A program made the position numbers and the translations under genes. 64,000 nucleotides of DNA from Russula earlei (Eukaryota; Basidiomycota; Agaricomycetes; Russulales; Russulaceae): contig JAGFNK010000045.1 in assembly GCA_025769875.1 (NCBI GenBank), forward strand, positions 120,262 through 184,261, read 5' to 3'. Shown here piece after piece: positions 25,346-37,103 of this stretch. Positions within the stretch are counted from its first letter, which is position 1, and each line of letters begins with the position of its first letter. A model generated the notes under the pieces. It saw nothing but the letters and a program-made list of their open reading frames with translations. It had not been told where the DNA came from and made no database searches.

Positions 25346-27430
25346 ATGTCCAGCAATCCTCGCCTTGTGGGAACTGCCCCAGAACCCTTCGATGGAAAAG
25401 CCGACAATGCAGAAGGCTTTTGGGCAGCCCTGGCCAATTATTACTACATCAATGGCGACTCTTTTACAGATGAAAGCAAGAAAGTTGCCGCTGCACTAAC
25501 CCACTTTAAAGTAGGAACACCCACCAGAGCATGGGCTAGAGAACAAACTACTAAAGCCATGGCTCGTACTGTAGCCGACTACGGATCATGGGACGACTTC
25601 AAAAAGGCCTTTGCTGACCATTTTATCCCTGCAGAAGCAGAATTGGCTTCTGCCAACACTATGCACACTTATTATCAAGGAAAACTACTGTTTAATGAAT
25701 GGTATCAGAAATGGTAACACCATGCATCACAAGCTACCACCGATGAAAGGACAAAGATGTATGCATTCAGGAAAAACATTAATCCAGCCCTACATCAGAA
25801 GATATTGGGAATCACACCGACACCAACTACACTTGCAGCCCTTGTCAAAGCAGCAAGAGAATTTGACAACCTGTTCCACCTATACAATTCCATGGCCTTT
25901 AGAGGAGGACGCTCTGTGCATACTCGAGGATTAAACACTCAAGGATCAGACAATCCCTTGGAAATTAACTTGTACCAAGGGGAACCTAACGAACAACCCT
26001 GGGAATCCAGAAGTGAAAGAAAACCCCTCACAGATGCAGAGAAAGAATTTCGACACAAGAACAACCTCTGTTGTTACTGTGGAAAGAAGAACCATATGGC
26101 AAATCAATGTAGAGCAAAGAAAGCAGCCCAAGGACACCAACAACAAGGATCTCACCCCCAAACAGGCAGAGTGTTACGAACCAAGGCCAGGTCCTGGCCA
26201 TAGATTGTCCTATTTCACTCAAGAGAGACCTCTCTCACTTTGCATTGCCAACTCCCTTCCATTTTCTGGGCTATCCCTCCTGCGGTACAAGATATCGCTA
26301 TTGCAAAGGCACTATAACACGACCAGGCACCCATTTCCTAATCGGGTAATCATCGCGTGGCAGCCACATGGCCACCCAGCCACCAAGGACCCAAAACAGC
26401 GGCACAAACTCTTAGAAACTATTGCATAAATCATCTGATGTCATCAAGGCTCCAATGACATCATGGCTGACTGAGCGACTCCACAATGACCTCATAGGCT
26501 CACTAAGCACTCCACAGTGATATCATAATGATGTCATTGCTCCACAATGATCAGTAATGCGCTCAGTAAGCCTGAAACTTGACACAAGCAAGTTTATGCC
26601 TCTGTAGTCCTATTGGATGGTACCAAAGAGTCTAGAATAGTCCCAGTCCTTTGTAATCGACCCTGTACACTGTATATAAGCCCCAATGAAGCATGGCAGT
26701 TGTCAGACTGTCCATTTGTGATACTCTCATACTCCTGGGTACTCCCCTGCGACCGCTCAGTTTAAAGACTTCCCTTGCCTCCAAGGTACTCTTCAATGAC
26801 CGCCTTGTCTAAAGCCCCTTGCTGCACTGGCCTCCAGTCTTTGCCTCTGCCTCTTGCAACACTTACCAGTCCCCATCTGGTACCTCCTCATCGTTTGGCT
26901 CGTCCTCCTGTTCAACGCCGCCTTCGCCGCGTATCATCTGTTCCGACCCTTGCCCACCTGCTCCTGAGTCCTTAGTGATCAGCAGTACGTGTCTTGACAC
27001 AGAGCTACAACCATCCAAGATGAAAACATTGAACCTGCACAAGAAGAACCCTATTCCTGTTGCATCATTGACAACTTGGAGAGAAACACTTGCAGACTCG
27101 ATCCTCCACCCAAGATCTGCTCCTATGGATTTTTAATTGGACCCCCTTCTGCACCGAGAAGGGACACGGTCCAAATCAGTATGATACAAAGAGAAATCAA
27201 TTACCCCAAAGTTTTTACCAAGAATATTTGCTCCCCATCCATTGCCTTAAAAGTTACTCTTGTGGGGAAGACAAGTGGCAAAGAAATCGGTGCAAAAGCC
27301 CTGCTTGACAGTGGGGCAGAAGGAATGATAATTCATGAACAATTCGCACAAAGACACCACCTGCACCTCCGAACTATGACCAAACCCTTGCCAGCACAAA
27401 ATGTAGATGGAACACAAAATACCAATGGAT
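25346..27430 (+). pseudogene. gag and protease of gypsy A, split by a solo LTR
   Basis: Gag reads PEPFDGKADNAEGFWAALAN (a typical gypsy capsid start), has a TAA in frame at about 25716 (after YQKW), and ends in the zinc knuckle CCYCGKKNHMANQC (CX2CX4HX4C). The frame then meets a solo LTR (26172-26999). Without it and one CAGAG copy, the same frame continues into KVTLVGKTSGKEIGAKALLD and the protease active site LLDSGAEGMI, then QNVDGTQNTNG up to the mariner insertion at 27433. Gag and protease are thus one continuous frame in this family. Confidence 0.85.
26172..26999 (+). repeat. Solo LTR of gypsy A family inside gypsy A
   Basis: TGTTACGAACC...GTCTTGACA, 828 bp, with perfect TSD CAGAG at 26167-26171 and 27000-27004. 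Excision with one TSD copy restores the gag-protease frame. It was left by recombination between the LTRs of a later insertion of the same family. Confidence 0.95.
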
Positions 27431-27432
27431 TA

Positions 27433-29228
27433 TTGCCGTTTTCAGCGCACTTGGCGGAGTTTGAATTCCACCCAAATCGGCGCAGAAAACCCTCTCAAAT
27501 GTGCGGGGCTAATATCTCCCTCAAAACAGCTTCAATTCACATAAAATGTATTGTCCCTGAATCGCCTGAATGAGGGCTAGGCAGCCCCATTGTTTTCATG
27601 AGATTTGAGTGAGAATTGGTGGAGCTGGACTCAAGCCACCTCCACATGTGTATTAGATGAATTACAACTCAAATTCACAGTCTATATCTATTATTTTTCC
27701 CTCATGTTGTACCCATGGGCTGTCTTGAGGCAGCCCCATAGTGTTTTTGACTCAAGCGTTGTGGTGTGCAACGTCGTTTCCCTCATATTGTGTGACAGTA
27801 GCACGGTCGTGTGCCGGGAAGGAGCCCCCCCAGGAAGTGCACACCTGAGCCCATGGGGCGGTGAAGTGTGTCCAAGAATGCAGAATGACTTCATAAGACC
27901 GAAGCTCCAAAGAGGAGGAGCACCTAGCGGGAACGCGAGAACGCGTTTGTTCATTCGACTGCACTCAGGTTCACACAGATGATAAGGGAACAACAGGGCA
28001 ACTTTATTCAACATGGTAGCAGATACAGGTGGGAACTAAGGCTAAGGGACAGGAAAAGCACAAAAGACAGGCATATGAAAGGAAATCTAGATGTGAGAAG
28101 GGAACCGAAGCTGGACAACGTGAGGTATCGAGTCGTGGTCTCCAGTGGCTGTGGTAGTGGCGTGTGGTGATTTGTGAAGGATGGCCGAGGCCAGGTGTGG
28201 TGACGAGGGGTGTGGTCGAGTCGCGATGCGAGGAGGGGGAGACGATGCAAAGGAGAGGCTGGAGGGGGGATAGGGAGAGTGCTGGTGGGTGGTCGCTTGG
28301 GCACTGATGGCGCTGCCGAATGCAATTGCGGGTGGGACAATTGGAGAACTTGGATGGCAGATGCAAGGTAGAGGAGCGAGGGGGCGTGGAAGTAGAAAGG
28401 GAGAGGGAAGATGGCAGCAGGCTGGGAAATGGACGCATAGGCGGCGTGCAGATCTCTGACTAACAAAATGAGAGTCTAGTAAAAAAGGGGAGAAAAGCAT
28501 ACCGAAATGTACAGTAGCAACACCGTCTGATGGCAACGAAGACGGCGGCGTGGTACGGGGCTCTTCGGCTGTGCGTTGGGACTCGTTGGTGCATGGTGAA
28601 GGCGGGGGCGTTGAGGGCGAGGGCGTGCGGCGGTTGATGGGGGCGAGGGTGGCGTGCTGGCGGCGACGATGATGATGATGTGAGGACAAAGAGGAGATGG
28701 CATGAAAGGAATACGCACATATGTACTCTTGTAAGCGATTCGCGGCCAGCCATATAGCTGTGTGGGTGAGTCGACATCGAGGCCATGCGCCTTTGCGACA
28801 ATTTTGCATGTCTTGTGGTCCGTGCGTTTGTGCTGTAGTGAGTTCCCAGGCTTCTGCATTTACATAGGCATAGGACTCTTCCTCCCCATCCTCATCAATA
28901 GCAGGAAGGGATGTCTTGGAAGCCTGAGCTCGTGGTTGTGATCGCTTTGGTCAAGTGGGAGTGCCTGAGCTGTCACTTTCATTTCCACCAGTTTTTTTTC
29001 GGGCAGCCTTCCTTTGGCCAGTAGTACGTGTCGGTGCAGGCCTGGCGTTTTGAAGCACGTTGCTTCGAGCCCATGAGGGTTTAGGGGGTTGAAATGGAGG
29101 GGTAGAGTAAGGTATGGTGAGCAGCTCTGGGAAGGGAAGAACACCCTGTCATTCGTCCTGGAGTAGGAGTGGACAGGGTGGACGGTTGATGAATAAGCCA
29201 CATGACTCTTTATGCGCTCGCTTTACGC
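27433..29228 (+). repeat. Left giant inverted repeat
   Basis: 1796 bp, the reverse complement of 30688-32482 with scattered substitutions and single-base indels. The outer 330 bp hold no convincing frame. The middle is rich in simple CCT/CAC-type words on the minus strand. Confidence 0.9.
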
Positions 29229-29476
29229 AACAACAGGGCCCACACATGAGGCGCCCGTGCAGGCGTCGTAGCGAGTTCGTGGACACGGGTGAGAACATGG
29301 GGAGCAGGTTGTAGGGGGAAAGGCCAGCACAGCTGATTTCATGGCCAGCAGCCGTGAGTGGTGGGGGTCTCCCACTGCTCGGGGCAGCAGTTGGCTTGGG
29401 GTCCAATGATGTTCAAGGCCGGAACGGTAGCTTTGCAAGGTACAATACAGTACAACAAGGGGACACCACAGTAACT

Positions 29477-30645
29477 TCAGATATAGTGACATTTGTGGAA
29501 CCAACCTGCTGCGTCATCCGACGTAACAGAGAATGCTGCCCTATACAGGAAAACCCACACATCGGTATCATCACCACCCAAGTCAGCACGAGCCACACCC
29601 CCATTCCGACGAACGTAGGCCTTGATCTTTGAAAATGCGAGTTCGATTGGATTAAAATCAGGAGAGTATGGTGGCAGGTAAAGGAGCCAACATCCCCTTC
29701 ATCAAATGAGCAATACATCAGCATGAGAAAACAATATAATACCTTTCTTCGACCATTTGGAGTATTCGTGGACTTCTATGAATGCGCACGTTGTCCATGA
29801 TCATTACTGAGTTCTTGCCAGGGAAGGGATTCATTTTCAAAAGTAGACCTTGGATGAAGCCGGTAAATAGTTCAGATGTGAAAGAACCCTCAACCAGCTG
29901 GCTATAGATGATGCCATCGAGCGAGAGCGCTGGGAGAAGCGAATAACTGGATACTTTGTATTATAGTCTGTTGTAGATATAGATAGCAGGACACACCGTT
30001 TTCCTCGAATGAAAAAGCTCTTCCTTACCGCTGCTTGCCCTGACATCGCCCATGCTCGCCCTCGAAGGTCAGTTCGGCGATCAAAGGAGCTTTCGTCCAC
30101 AAAAACCTGCCTGCTCTGCGGTATAGGTGATGCCAAAGGTATACCAATACTGAAGGCACAGGTCCTCGTTGCGCTCTAGTGCATTTTTGCTCAGCTGGGC
30201 AAGTCAGTGCACTTGAGTGTGAACTCAAGGTGAAATGACTTACCTTCTTCATCGTGAAGCCACTCCTTCTCAGGGTACACCATATAGTTGTCAATGACAC
30301 CTCATCGCCAGTCCTTTCTCTTAAAATATCTCTCAGCTCATCAAGATAGGCATCCGGAGTATGGACGATGGTGCCTTGAAGAAACTAGCCAATATGCGCC
30401 ACAGAACAAACTAGAGAATGTGGGGAACTCACTTGTACTTCCTGCATTGTAAGGATTCTATTTGCTGGTTGGAGTAGACTGTTTGGGCAATTGGCTGTTC
30501 CACGAGATCTGAAATCGGCCACAATGCGCTCTATAGTACGACGAGGAACTCCAGTGTGATGGGTGATATCGTCAAGGGTCAATCTTGAAGACATGTGTAA
30601 GATAATCCAGCGTGCATCATCAGACAACGCCTGGCCATGTGGCAT
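29477..30645 (-). pseudogene. Tc1/mariner-type transposase (DDE), probably frameshifted
   Basis: The N-terminal helix-turn-helix reads LTLDDITHHTGVPRRTIERI. After short introns come YLDELRDILRERTGDEVSL and the catalytic blocks VFVDESSFDRRT (first Asp), VMIMDNVRIHRSP (second Asp) and [20 protein letters not shown] (Glu), ending WFHKCHYI. At least four introns of ordinary size explain most breaks, for example one between GKR and YSLLPALSLDG. Between TYTAEQ and VFVDES the frame is off by one base with no room for an intron, so this copy is likely inactive. The family is the fungal IS630-like DDE group. Confidence 0.8.
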
Positions 30646-30687
30646 ATGTTTAGTTGAGTGTGCGATGAAAAGCGTGATGTAAAGAAA

Positions 30688-32482
30688 GCGTAAAGCAAGT
30701 GCGTAAAGAGTCGTGTGGCTTATTCATCAACTGTCCACCTGTCCACTCCTACTCCAGGACAATGACAGGGTGTTCTTCCCTTCCCAGAGCTGCTCACCAT
30801 ACCTTACTCTACCCCTCCATTTCAACCCCCTAAACCCTCATGGGCTCGAAGCAACGTGCTTCAAAACGCCGGCCTGCACCGACACGTACTACTGGCCAAA
30901 GGAAGGCTGCCCAAAAAAAAACTGGTGGAAATGAAAGTGACAGCTCAGGCACTCCCACTCGACCAAAGCGATCACAACCACGAGCTCAGGCTTCCAAGAC
31001 ATCCCTTCCTGCTATTGATGAGGATGGGGAGGAAGAGTCCTATGCCTATGTAAATGCAGAAGCCTGGGAACTCACTACAGCACAAACACACGGACCACAA
31101 GACATGCAAAATTGTCGCAAAGGCGCACGGCCTCGATGTCAACTCACCCACACAGCTATATGGCTGGCCACGAATCGCTTACAAGAGTACATATGTGCGT
31201 ATTCCTTTCATGCCATCTCCTCTTTGTCCTCACATCATCATCATCGTCGCCGCCAGCACGCCACCCTCGCCCCCATCAACCGCTGCATGCCCTCGCCCTC
31301 AATGCCCCCGCCTTCACCATGCACCGACTGAGTCCCAATGCACAGCCGAAGAGCCCCGTACCATGCCGCCGTCTTCGTTGCCATCGGACGGTGTTGCTAC
31401 TGTACATTTCGGTATGCTTTTCTCCCCTTTTTTACTAGACTCTCATTTTGTTAGTCAGAGATCTGCACGCCGCCTATGCGTCCATTTCCCAGCCTGCCAC
31501 GTCTTCCCTCTCCCTTTCTACTTCCACGCCCCCTCGCTCCTCTACCTTGCATCTGCCATCCAAGTTCTCCAATTGTCCCACCTGCAATCGCGTTCGGCAG
31601 CGCCATCAGTGCCCAAGCGACCACCCACCAGCACTCTCCCTATCCCCCCTCCAGCCTCTCCTTTGCATCGTCTCCCCCTCCTCGCAGTCGCGACTCGACC
31701 ACACCCCTCGTCACCACACCTGGCCTCGGCCATCCTTCACAAATCGCCACACGCCACTACCACAGCCACTGGAGACCACGACTCGATACCTCACATTGTC
31801 CAGCTTCGGTTCCCTTCTCATGTCTAGATTTCCTTTCATATGCCTGTCTTTTGTGCTTTTCCTGTCCCTTAGCCTTAGTTCCCACCTGTATCTGCTACCA
31901 TGTTGAATAAAGTTGCCCTGTTGTTCCCTTATCATCTGTGTGAACCTGAGTGCAGTCGAATGAACAAACGCGTTCTCGCGTTCCCGCTAGGTGCTCCTCC
32001 TCTTTGGAGCTTCAGTCTTATGAAGTCATTCTGCATTCTTGGACACACTTCACCGCCCCATGGGCTCAGGTGTGCACTTCCTGGGGGGGCTCCTTCCCAG
32101 GCACACGACCGTGCTACTGTCACACGATATGAGGGAAACGACGTTGCACACCACAATGCTTGAGTCAAAAACACTATGGGGCTGCCTCAAGACAGCCCAT
32201 GGGTACAACATGAGGGAAAAATAATAGATATAGACTGTGAATTTGAGTTGTAATTCATCTAATACACATGTGGAGGTGGCTTGAGTCCAGCTCCACCAAT
32301 TCTCACTCAAATCTCATGAAAACAATGGGGCTGCCTAGCCCTCATTCAGGCGATTCAGGGACAATACGTTTTATGTGAATTGAAGCTGTTTTGAGGGAGA
32401 TATTCACCCCGCACGTTTGAGAGGGTTTTCTGCGCCGATTTGGGTGGAATTCAAACTCCGCCAAGTGCGCTGAAAATGGCAA
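30688..32482 (-). repeat. Right giant inverted repeat
   Basis: 1795 bp inverted copy of 27433-29228. It contains an open plus-strand frame at 30840-31331 that is broken in the left arm by one base (see separate entry). Confidence 0.9.
30840..31331 (+). CDS. Possible accessory protein in the right inverted repeat
   Basis: The frame begins ATGGGCTCGAAGCAACGTGC and encodes a basic, Ser/Thr/Pro-rich start (GSKQRASKRRPAP, KRSQPRAQASK), then an acidic patch (IDEDGEEESYAYVNAEAWEL). It stays open to 31331, but after about residue 115 it may leave the coding exon, because a GTGCGT donor-like site follows EYI near 31196. The left arm has one extra base at the matching place and loses this frame. I recognise no family. 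It could be an accessory DNA-binding protein, a captured host exon or chance. Confidence 0.3.
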   Translation: MGSKQRASKRRPAPTRTTGQRKAAQKKTGGNESDSSGTPTRPKRSQPRAQASKTSLPAIDEDGEEESYAYVNAEAWELTTAQTHGPQDMQNCRKGARPRCQLTHTAIWLATNRLQEYICAYSFHAISSLSSHHHHRRRQHATLAPINRCMPSPSMPPPSPCTD

Positions 32483-32484
32483 TA

Positions 32485-32968
32485 ATACACTTTAGCACCA
32501 TCCAAAGACTTCACATATGAGTGCACACAGGCGCAACTCATGACAAACAAGCAGAATTCCTTGTCACTAACATTGGAGATCACGACATTATCTTAGGAAC
32601 AGATTGGCTATGACACCACAACCCAGATATCAATTGGGCAAATGATACAATCACACTGAGGAACTGCCCCCGAACCTGCCTTACCACACATCCAAGCATA
32701 ACCATTGCATCTGCATCTGGAATGTGGAATTACCAAATACAAGTGCTTACTTTCCCTGAAGAAGAAGAACCTGAGTTTGCAAATGTTGCTGCACTAATCT
32801 TCCCAGATACCAAAGGACTATTGAACCCATGTGTTGACAAACAAATCCACGATGCATTTAGACCAATAACAATCAGCATAAGAGCCAAATCAACCACAGC
32901 TACCAAGCTAGCTCCTGCAGAGACACCCCCCAAGACATTAGATGAACTTATCCCTGCCCAATCCTTAA
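32485..32968 (+). pseudogene. gypsy A protease end and linker to reverse transcriptase
   Basis: It reads DKQAEFLVTNIGDHDIILGT, then DWL, TGA, HHNPDINWAND, where the stop replaces the Arg expected in DWLRHHNPDIDW. It runs into PKTLDELIPAQSL at the MITE boundary. Confidence 0.8.
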
Positions 32969-33523
32969 GGCCCCTTTTACCAACCAAGAATTCTTGAATC
33001 TTGAACTTGAACTTGGATTTCAGGATTTTCCGGGAGTGACAGGAGTGACAGGAGTGATGTAAGTGATATGATGTATATAATAAATTAATATGCATTTGTT
33101 TTTGTTGTCATTTGCATATTCACATATTTGGGGTTACACATGATGTGTCAGTGTCAAACTCGGAGTCAAGCAGTCCAACTCGAGCTCAACATCTGGGTGC
33201 TTGCAGCCCCATTTTCACCAGAGCTGCACATACAAAATTTGCACAAAGATGTGCACCCACACATTGGTGACACATATTCTGCCTTAATGACATGCTTGCA
33301 ATACCCCACTTGGAAGGAGTGGAAGGAAGGGTTAGAAAAAATATTTTACATATCACATATAAACCCAGCAAATCACACCGGAAAATAACTCATATTTGAA
33401 ATGGACTCATATTAGTTTATTATGTCACTTACATCACACCTGTCATTCCTGTCACTCCCGGAAAATCCCGAAATCCAAGTTCAAGTTCAAGATTCAAGAA
33501 TTCTCAGTTGGTAAAAGGGGCCT
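32969..33523. mobile_element. Harbinger-type MITE
   Basis: 555 bp with roughly 95-bp inverted repeats starting GGCCCCTTTTACCAAC and containing TTGAATCTTGAACTTGAACT and GGGAGTGACAGGAGTGACAG. TSD TAA at 32966-32968 and 33524-33526. Excision restores the gypsy frame (IPAQSLKW). The inner part encodes nothing recognisable. The end sequence resembles the Harbinger at 20446, which suggests mobilisation by that family. Confidence 0.85.
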
Positions 33524-33526
33524 AAA

Positions 33527-36500
33527 ATGGTAAAAGGTTTTTGATGAACAAGCTTCCCAATGCCTTCCTGCTCACCAACCATGGGACCATGCAATCAATC
33601 TGAAACCAGGGATCGCCCAACACGATTCTGGTATCTATTGACTTACTCCCAAAGAACTACAAGCCCTAAAAGAATACTTAGATGAACACTTGAAAAGAGG
33701 CAGTATCCGACCATCAAAAGCAGCTATTGCCAGTCCATTCTTCTTTGTGGAAAAGAAAGGAGGAAATCTATGACCAGTACAAGACTACAGAGCCCTGAAC
33801 ACAGCAACTGTCAAAGATGCCTATCCACTACTTTTAATTCCTGAATTAATCGACAAACTCCAAGGAGCCCAATACTTTACCAAGTTTGACGTATGATGGG
33901 GTGTTGAACCGGAACCCGAACGGATCAAAGAAGGCGAAGACCTTCATACAAGGTTCAAGATCCGCTCATAGATGTTACGTGTTAGGCAGAACTTTAGTAT
34001 ATGCGCTTATGGCAATAGGGTTACGCATACTACGCTATCTATCACAAGATGCAGCCTTATGCTGCATCTAGAACGTTTCCACATCACGCATCACTTAATG
34101 CGCGATATAGTGGACACCTGTAGTCACCTCTTTTGGACTTAGGAACAGCCCTGGGTCATAGAGGTATAAATACCATACTTGTAGACGAGTATATATATCG
34201 CTCTACACCCCAATATCACTTGAGCATTAGCACAACCTCTAAGGTGGGTTGCTTGGCCTGTTAGCTGCGCTCTATGCTGCGCAACATGGGGATACAACAA
34301 TATCCGCCTAAGAGAGGGCAACGAAACACCTTGCAGCATTCAAGACACCATTAGGACTCTTCAAACCTTTGATAATGACATTCAGTCTCTGCAACGCCCC
34401 AGCCACTTTCCAACGCTTTATGAACACCATCCTAGCAAAATACATTGCCACTGAACGAGTGGTCATTTATCTAGATGATATACTAATCATGGCGCAAACC
34501 TTGAACGAACTGGATGACTGGACACACAAGGTCCTAAAGACACTCCAGGACCACGATTTATACTTGAAATTAGAGAAATGTGCTTTTCGACAAACCTCTA
34601 TTAGTTACCTAGGCATCAATATCTCCCAAGGACGAATATCTATGGACCAAGACAAGTTAATAGGCATTACAAAGTGGCCTACTCCGACCAACGTTATGGA
34701 AATCCAAGCATTTCTAGGATTTTGCAACTTCTATTGATGATTTATCCACCAATACTCATGAATGGCATGACCCTTGTTTAATCTAACAAAGAAAGAACAC
34801 CCCTTTAAATGGGAAGACGATGAAGAACAAGAATTTAGAAAATTAATCCAGGCATTCACGACAGCCCCAGTCCTCATGTTACCTGATCATACTAAACCCT
34901 TTTGGCTCATCTGCGATGCAAGTGACTTTGCAGTCGGCGCAATCTTGGAACAACCCGATGAATTTAACAGATATCACCCAGTAGCCTATTTTTCGAAATC
35001 CTTGGACCCCGCACAATGAAATTACATGATCTATGATAAAGAACTCCTGGCCGTTGTCTCATCCCTCTGGCACTTCCGACACTACCTTGAAGGCGCTACA
35101 CACTCCATTGATCTATGGATGGACCACAATAATTTGACATACTTCATGACAAAACAAAAACTCACGCGATGACAAGCCCGATGGGCACTTCTTCTCAGCA
35201 ATTTTGACTTCACCATCACCCATCACCCAGGAACTATGAACAAAGCAGATGGTCTGTCCAGGTGGCCAGACTTTAAAGAGGGGATACAAAATGAAAATGA
35301 TGGAAAGGTGCTCCTAGATGACAAATATTTTAGAATTAGAGCAACACGCACCTCTGCTACAGAACCAATTGGTGACCAAGAACTTCGACAACAACTGTGA
35401 TCTAGCAAAGACTACGACCCAGAAGTATCTAACGCATTATCAATCATTATAAAGAATGGACCAAGATGATTATCCAAAGGCTTACAAGACTGGAACCTTG
35501 AAGATGGACTAATATTATTCAAAGGAAAAGTCTATATCCCAAACAATGACACCCTATGAAAGAAAATTCTGAAACTACATCACGACTCCCTCGCCACTGG
35601 ACATCCTGGCCAATGGAAAACTTATGAACTAATCAGCTGAAACTATTGGTGGCCAGGAATGCTAACCTATGTCAAAGTTATGTAGACAGTTGCACCATTT
35701 GCCAAAGCACAAAGAACCGCCCAAAGACAGAAACACCCCTTGTACCAATTACACCAGCTGGAGAAGTATGGAAAAGCATTACCATGGACTTTATCACGGA
35801 CCTACCGGTTTCACAAGGCTTTGACAGCCTCCTAGTTGTGGTAGATTGATTCAGCAAAGCAATAATCATTACCCCTTGCCACAAGACAATCACAGCAGAT
35901 GAAACAGCAACACTAATCCTGAACAATGCCTGGAGGAGAGTAGGCCTTCCAATACAAATAATATCAGACAGAGGCCCTCAATTCGCAGCAAAAGTCACTC
36001 AAGAACTATGGAAGAAATTAAATGTCAAGGTATCATTGAGCACGGCATATCACCCACAGACAGATGGAGAAACAGAACGAGTTACGTTAACTAAGAACTA
36101 GAACAATACCTACGAATATTTTGCAACCACCAAGTGGACAATTGGGCAGAACTAATTCCCTTTATGGAGTTTGCACATAATGCCAGACAACACAGTGCTA
36201 CAAACAAACCCCCTTTCGAGGTCTGGTATGGCTTTAACCCAACATTTGCTCCACCCCTTGCCTTTACATCAAAATTCCCTTCAATCCAAGAAAGACTAAC
36301 AAGACTAAACCAGCTCAGAGAAGAAGTAGCTGCCTCCCTGAACCAAGCATCTGAGATCATGAAGCAATCATGACCTCAATCCTCCACATTTCATTTTAAA
36401 GAAGGGGATCAAGTATGGTTGGAAGCCACAAATCTACGAACCACTCACCCAAAAGCAAAACTAGCCCCTCGATGCTATGGACCATTCAAAGTCATCACTG

Positions 36501-36856
36501 CCTATCCAGTAAATGTTTGCCTCGAGCTACCAAAATCCTGGAAGATACACCCAGTTTTTCACCACTCCCTGATTAAACCTTACAAAGAAACCATTGCCCA
36601 CAGTCCTAACTTCTCAAACCTGCCACCAATACTAGTCGAAGGAGAAGAACAATATGAAGTAGAACAGATCTTAAACTCTTGGCTCTCCCCAAACCGCAAA
36701 GGGATCCAATACCTAGTTAAATGGAAAGGGTACACTGCCACAGAAAATACTTGGGAACCAGCATCTAATCTATCAAAAGTGCAATTACTTGTTAAAGACT
36801 TCAATTGGAAATATCCGAAGGCGCTTAAAACGATTACCACCAGGAGTAACCCCTAA
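33527..36856 (+). pseudogene. gypsy A pol: reverse transcriptase, RNase H, integrase, chromodomain
   Basis: Reverse transcriptase begins [20 protein letters not shown] and is interrupted at FDV-stop-W by a copia solo LTR (33902-34286). It resumes as NNIRLREGNE and AAFKTPLGLFKPLIMTF, with active site IYLDDILIM. RNase H ([14 protein letters not shown]), integrase ([57 protein letters not shown]) and a chromodomain (YEVEQILNSW, YLVKWKGYTATENTWEP) follow. Stops are almost all TGA at Arg positions, such as NFY-stop-stop-FIHQYS, AQ-stop-NYM and VVD-stop-FSKA. There are also 1-nt frameshifts, for example near 34325 and 35675. Confidence 0.9.
33902..34286 (+). repeat. Solo LTR of the copia element at 51040-56852
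   Basis: TGTTGAACCGG...GCGCAACA, TSD TGGGG at 33897-33901 and 34287-34291. Same sequence as the copia LTRs with more substitutions, so an older insertion. Excision rejoins the gypsy A reverse transcriptase motif around W-GYNNI. Confidence 0.93.
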
Positions 36857-37103
36857 AACAACAACTCTCATCATGACCTATGTCGATAACTACCTTTATC
36901 CTTGTTACCAAAGAACTTTTCAGAGAACCCCTGCGATCACATGCACTCAATCGACCACAGCTATCCCCAAAGCAATCCATAGAACAAGAGAGAACTCCCC
37001 ATGAATGAACAGACTTCGACTTTTTATATGCAAACTACTCCACCTTCCAAAGAAACAAGCCCCTACTGTTGCAGGAGCAACAAGTCTATAAAGAGGGGAT
37101 GAA

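Larger units (their letters stand above)
27433..32482. mobile_element. Tc1/mariner-superfamily element with about 1.8 kb terminal inverted repeats
   Basis: 5050 bp flanked by TA (27431-27432 and 32483-32484). The ends start TTGCCGTTTTCAGCGCACTT. Left arm 27433-29228 and right arm 30688-32482 are near-identical inverted copies, and the 1.46 kb centre carries an IS630/Tc1-type transposase on the minus strand. Removing the element and one TA restores the gypsy A protease frame (NTNGLIHFST), so it arrived as one unit. Ordinary Tc1/mariner elements have inverted repeats of tens to a few hundred bases. Confidence 0.88.

Noticed and set aside
31054..31827. Open frames of 150-257 codons in the inverted repeat arms (also 28087-28809 on the minus strand)
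   Set aside because: They overlap one another in several frames, are dominated by Pro/Ser/His low-complexity sequence from CCT- and CAC-rich DNA, and show no domain.
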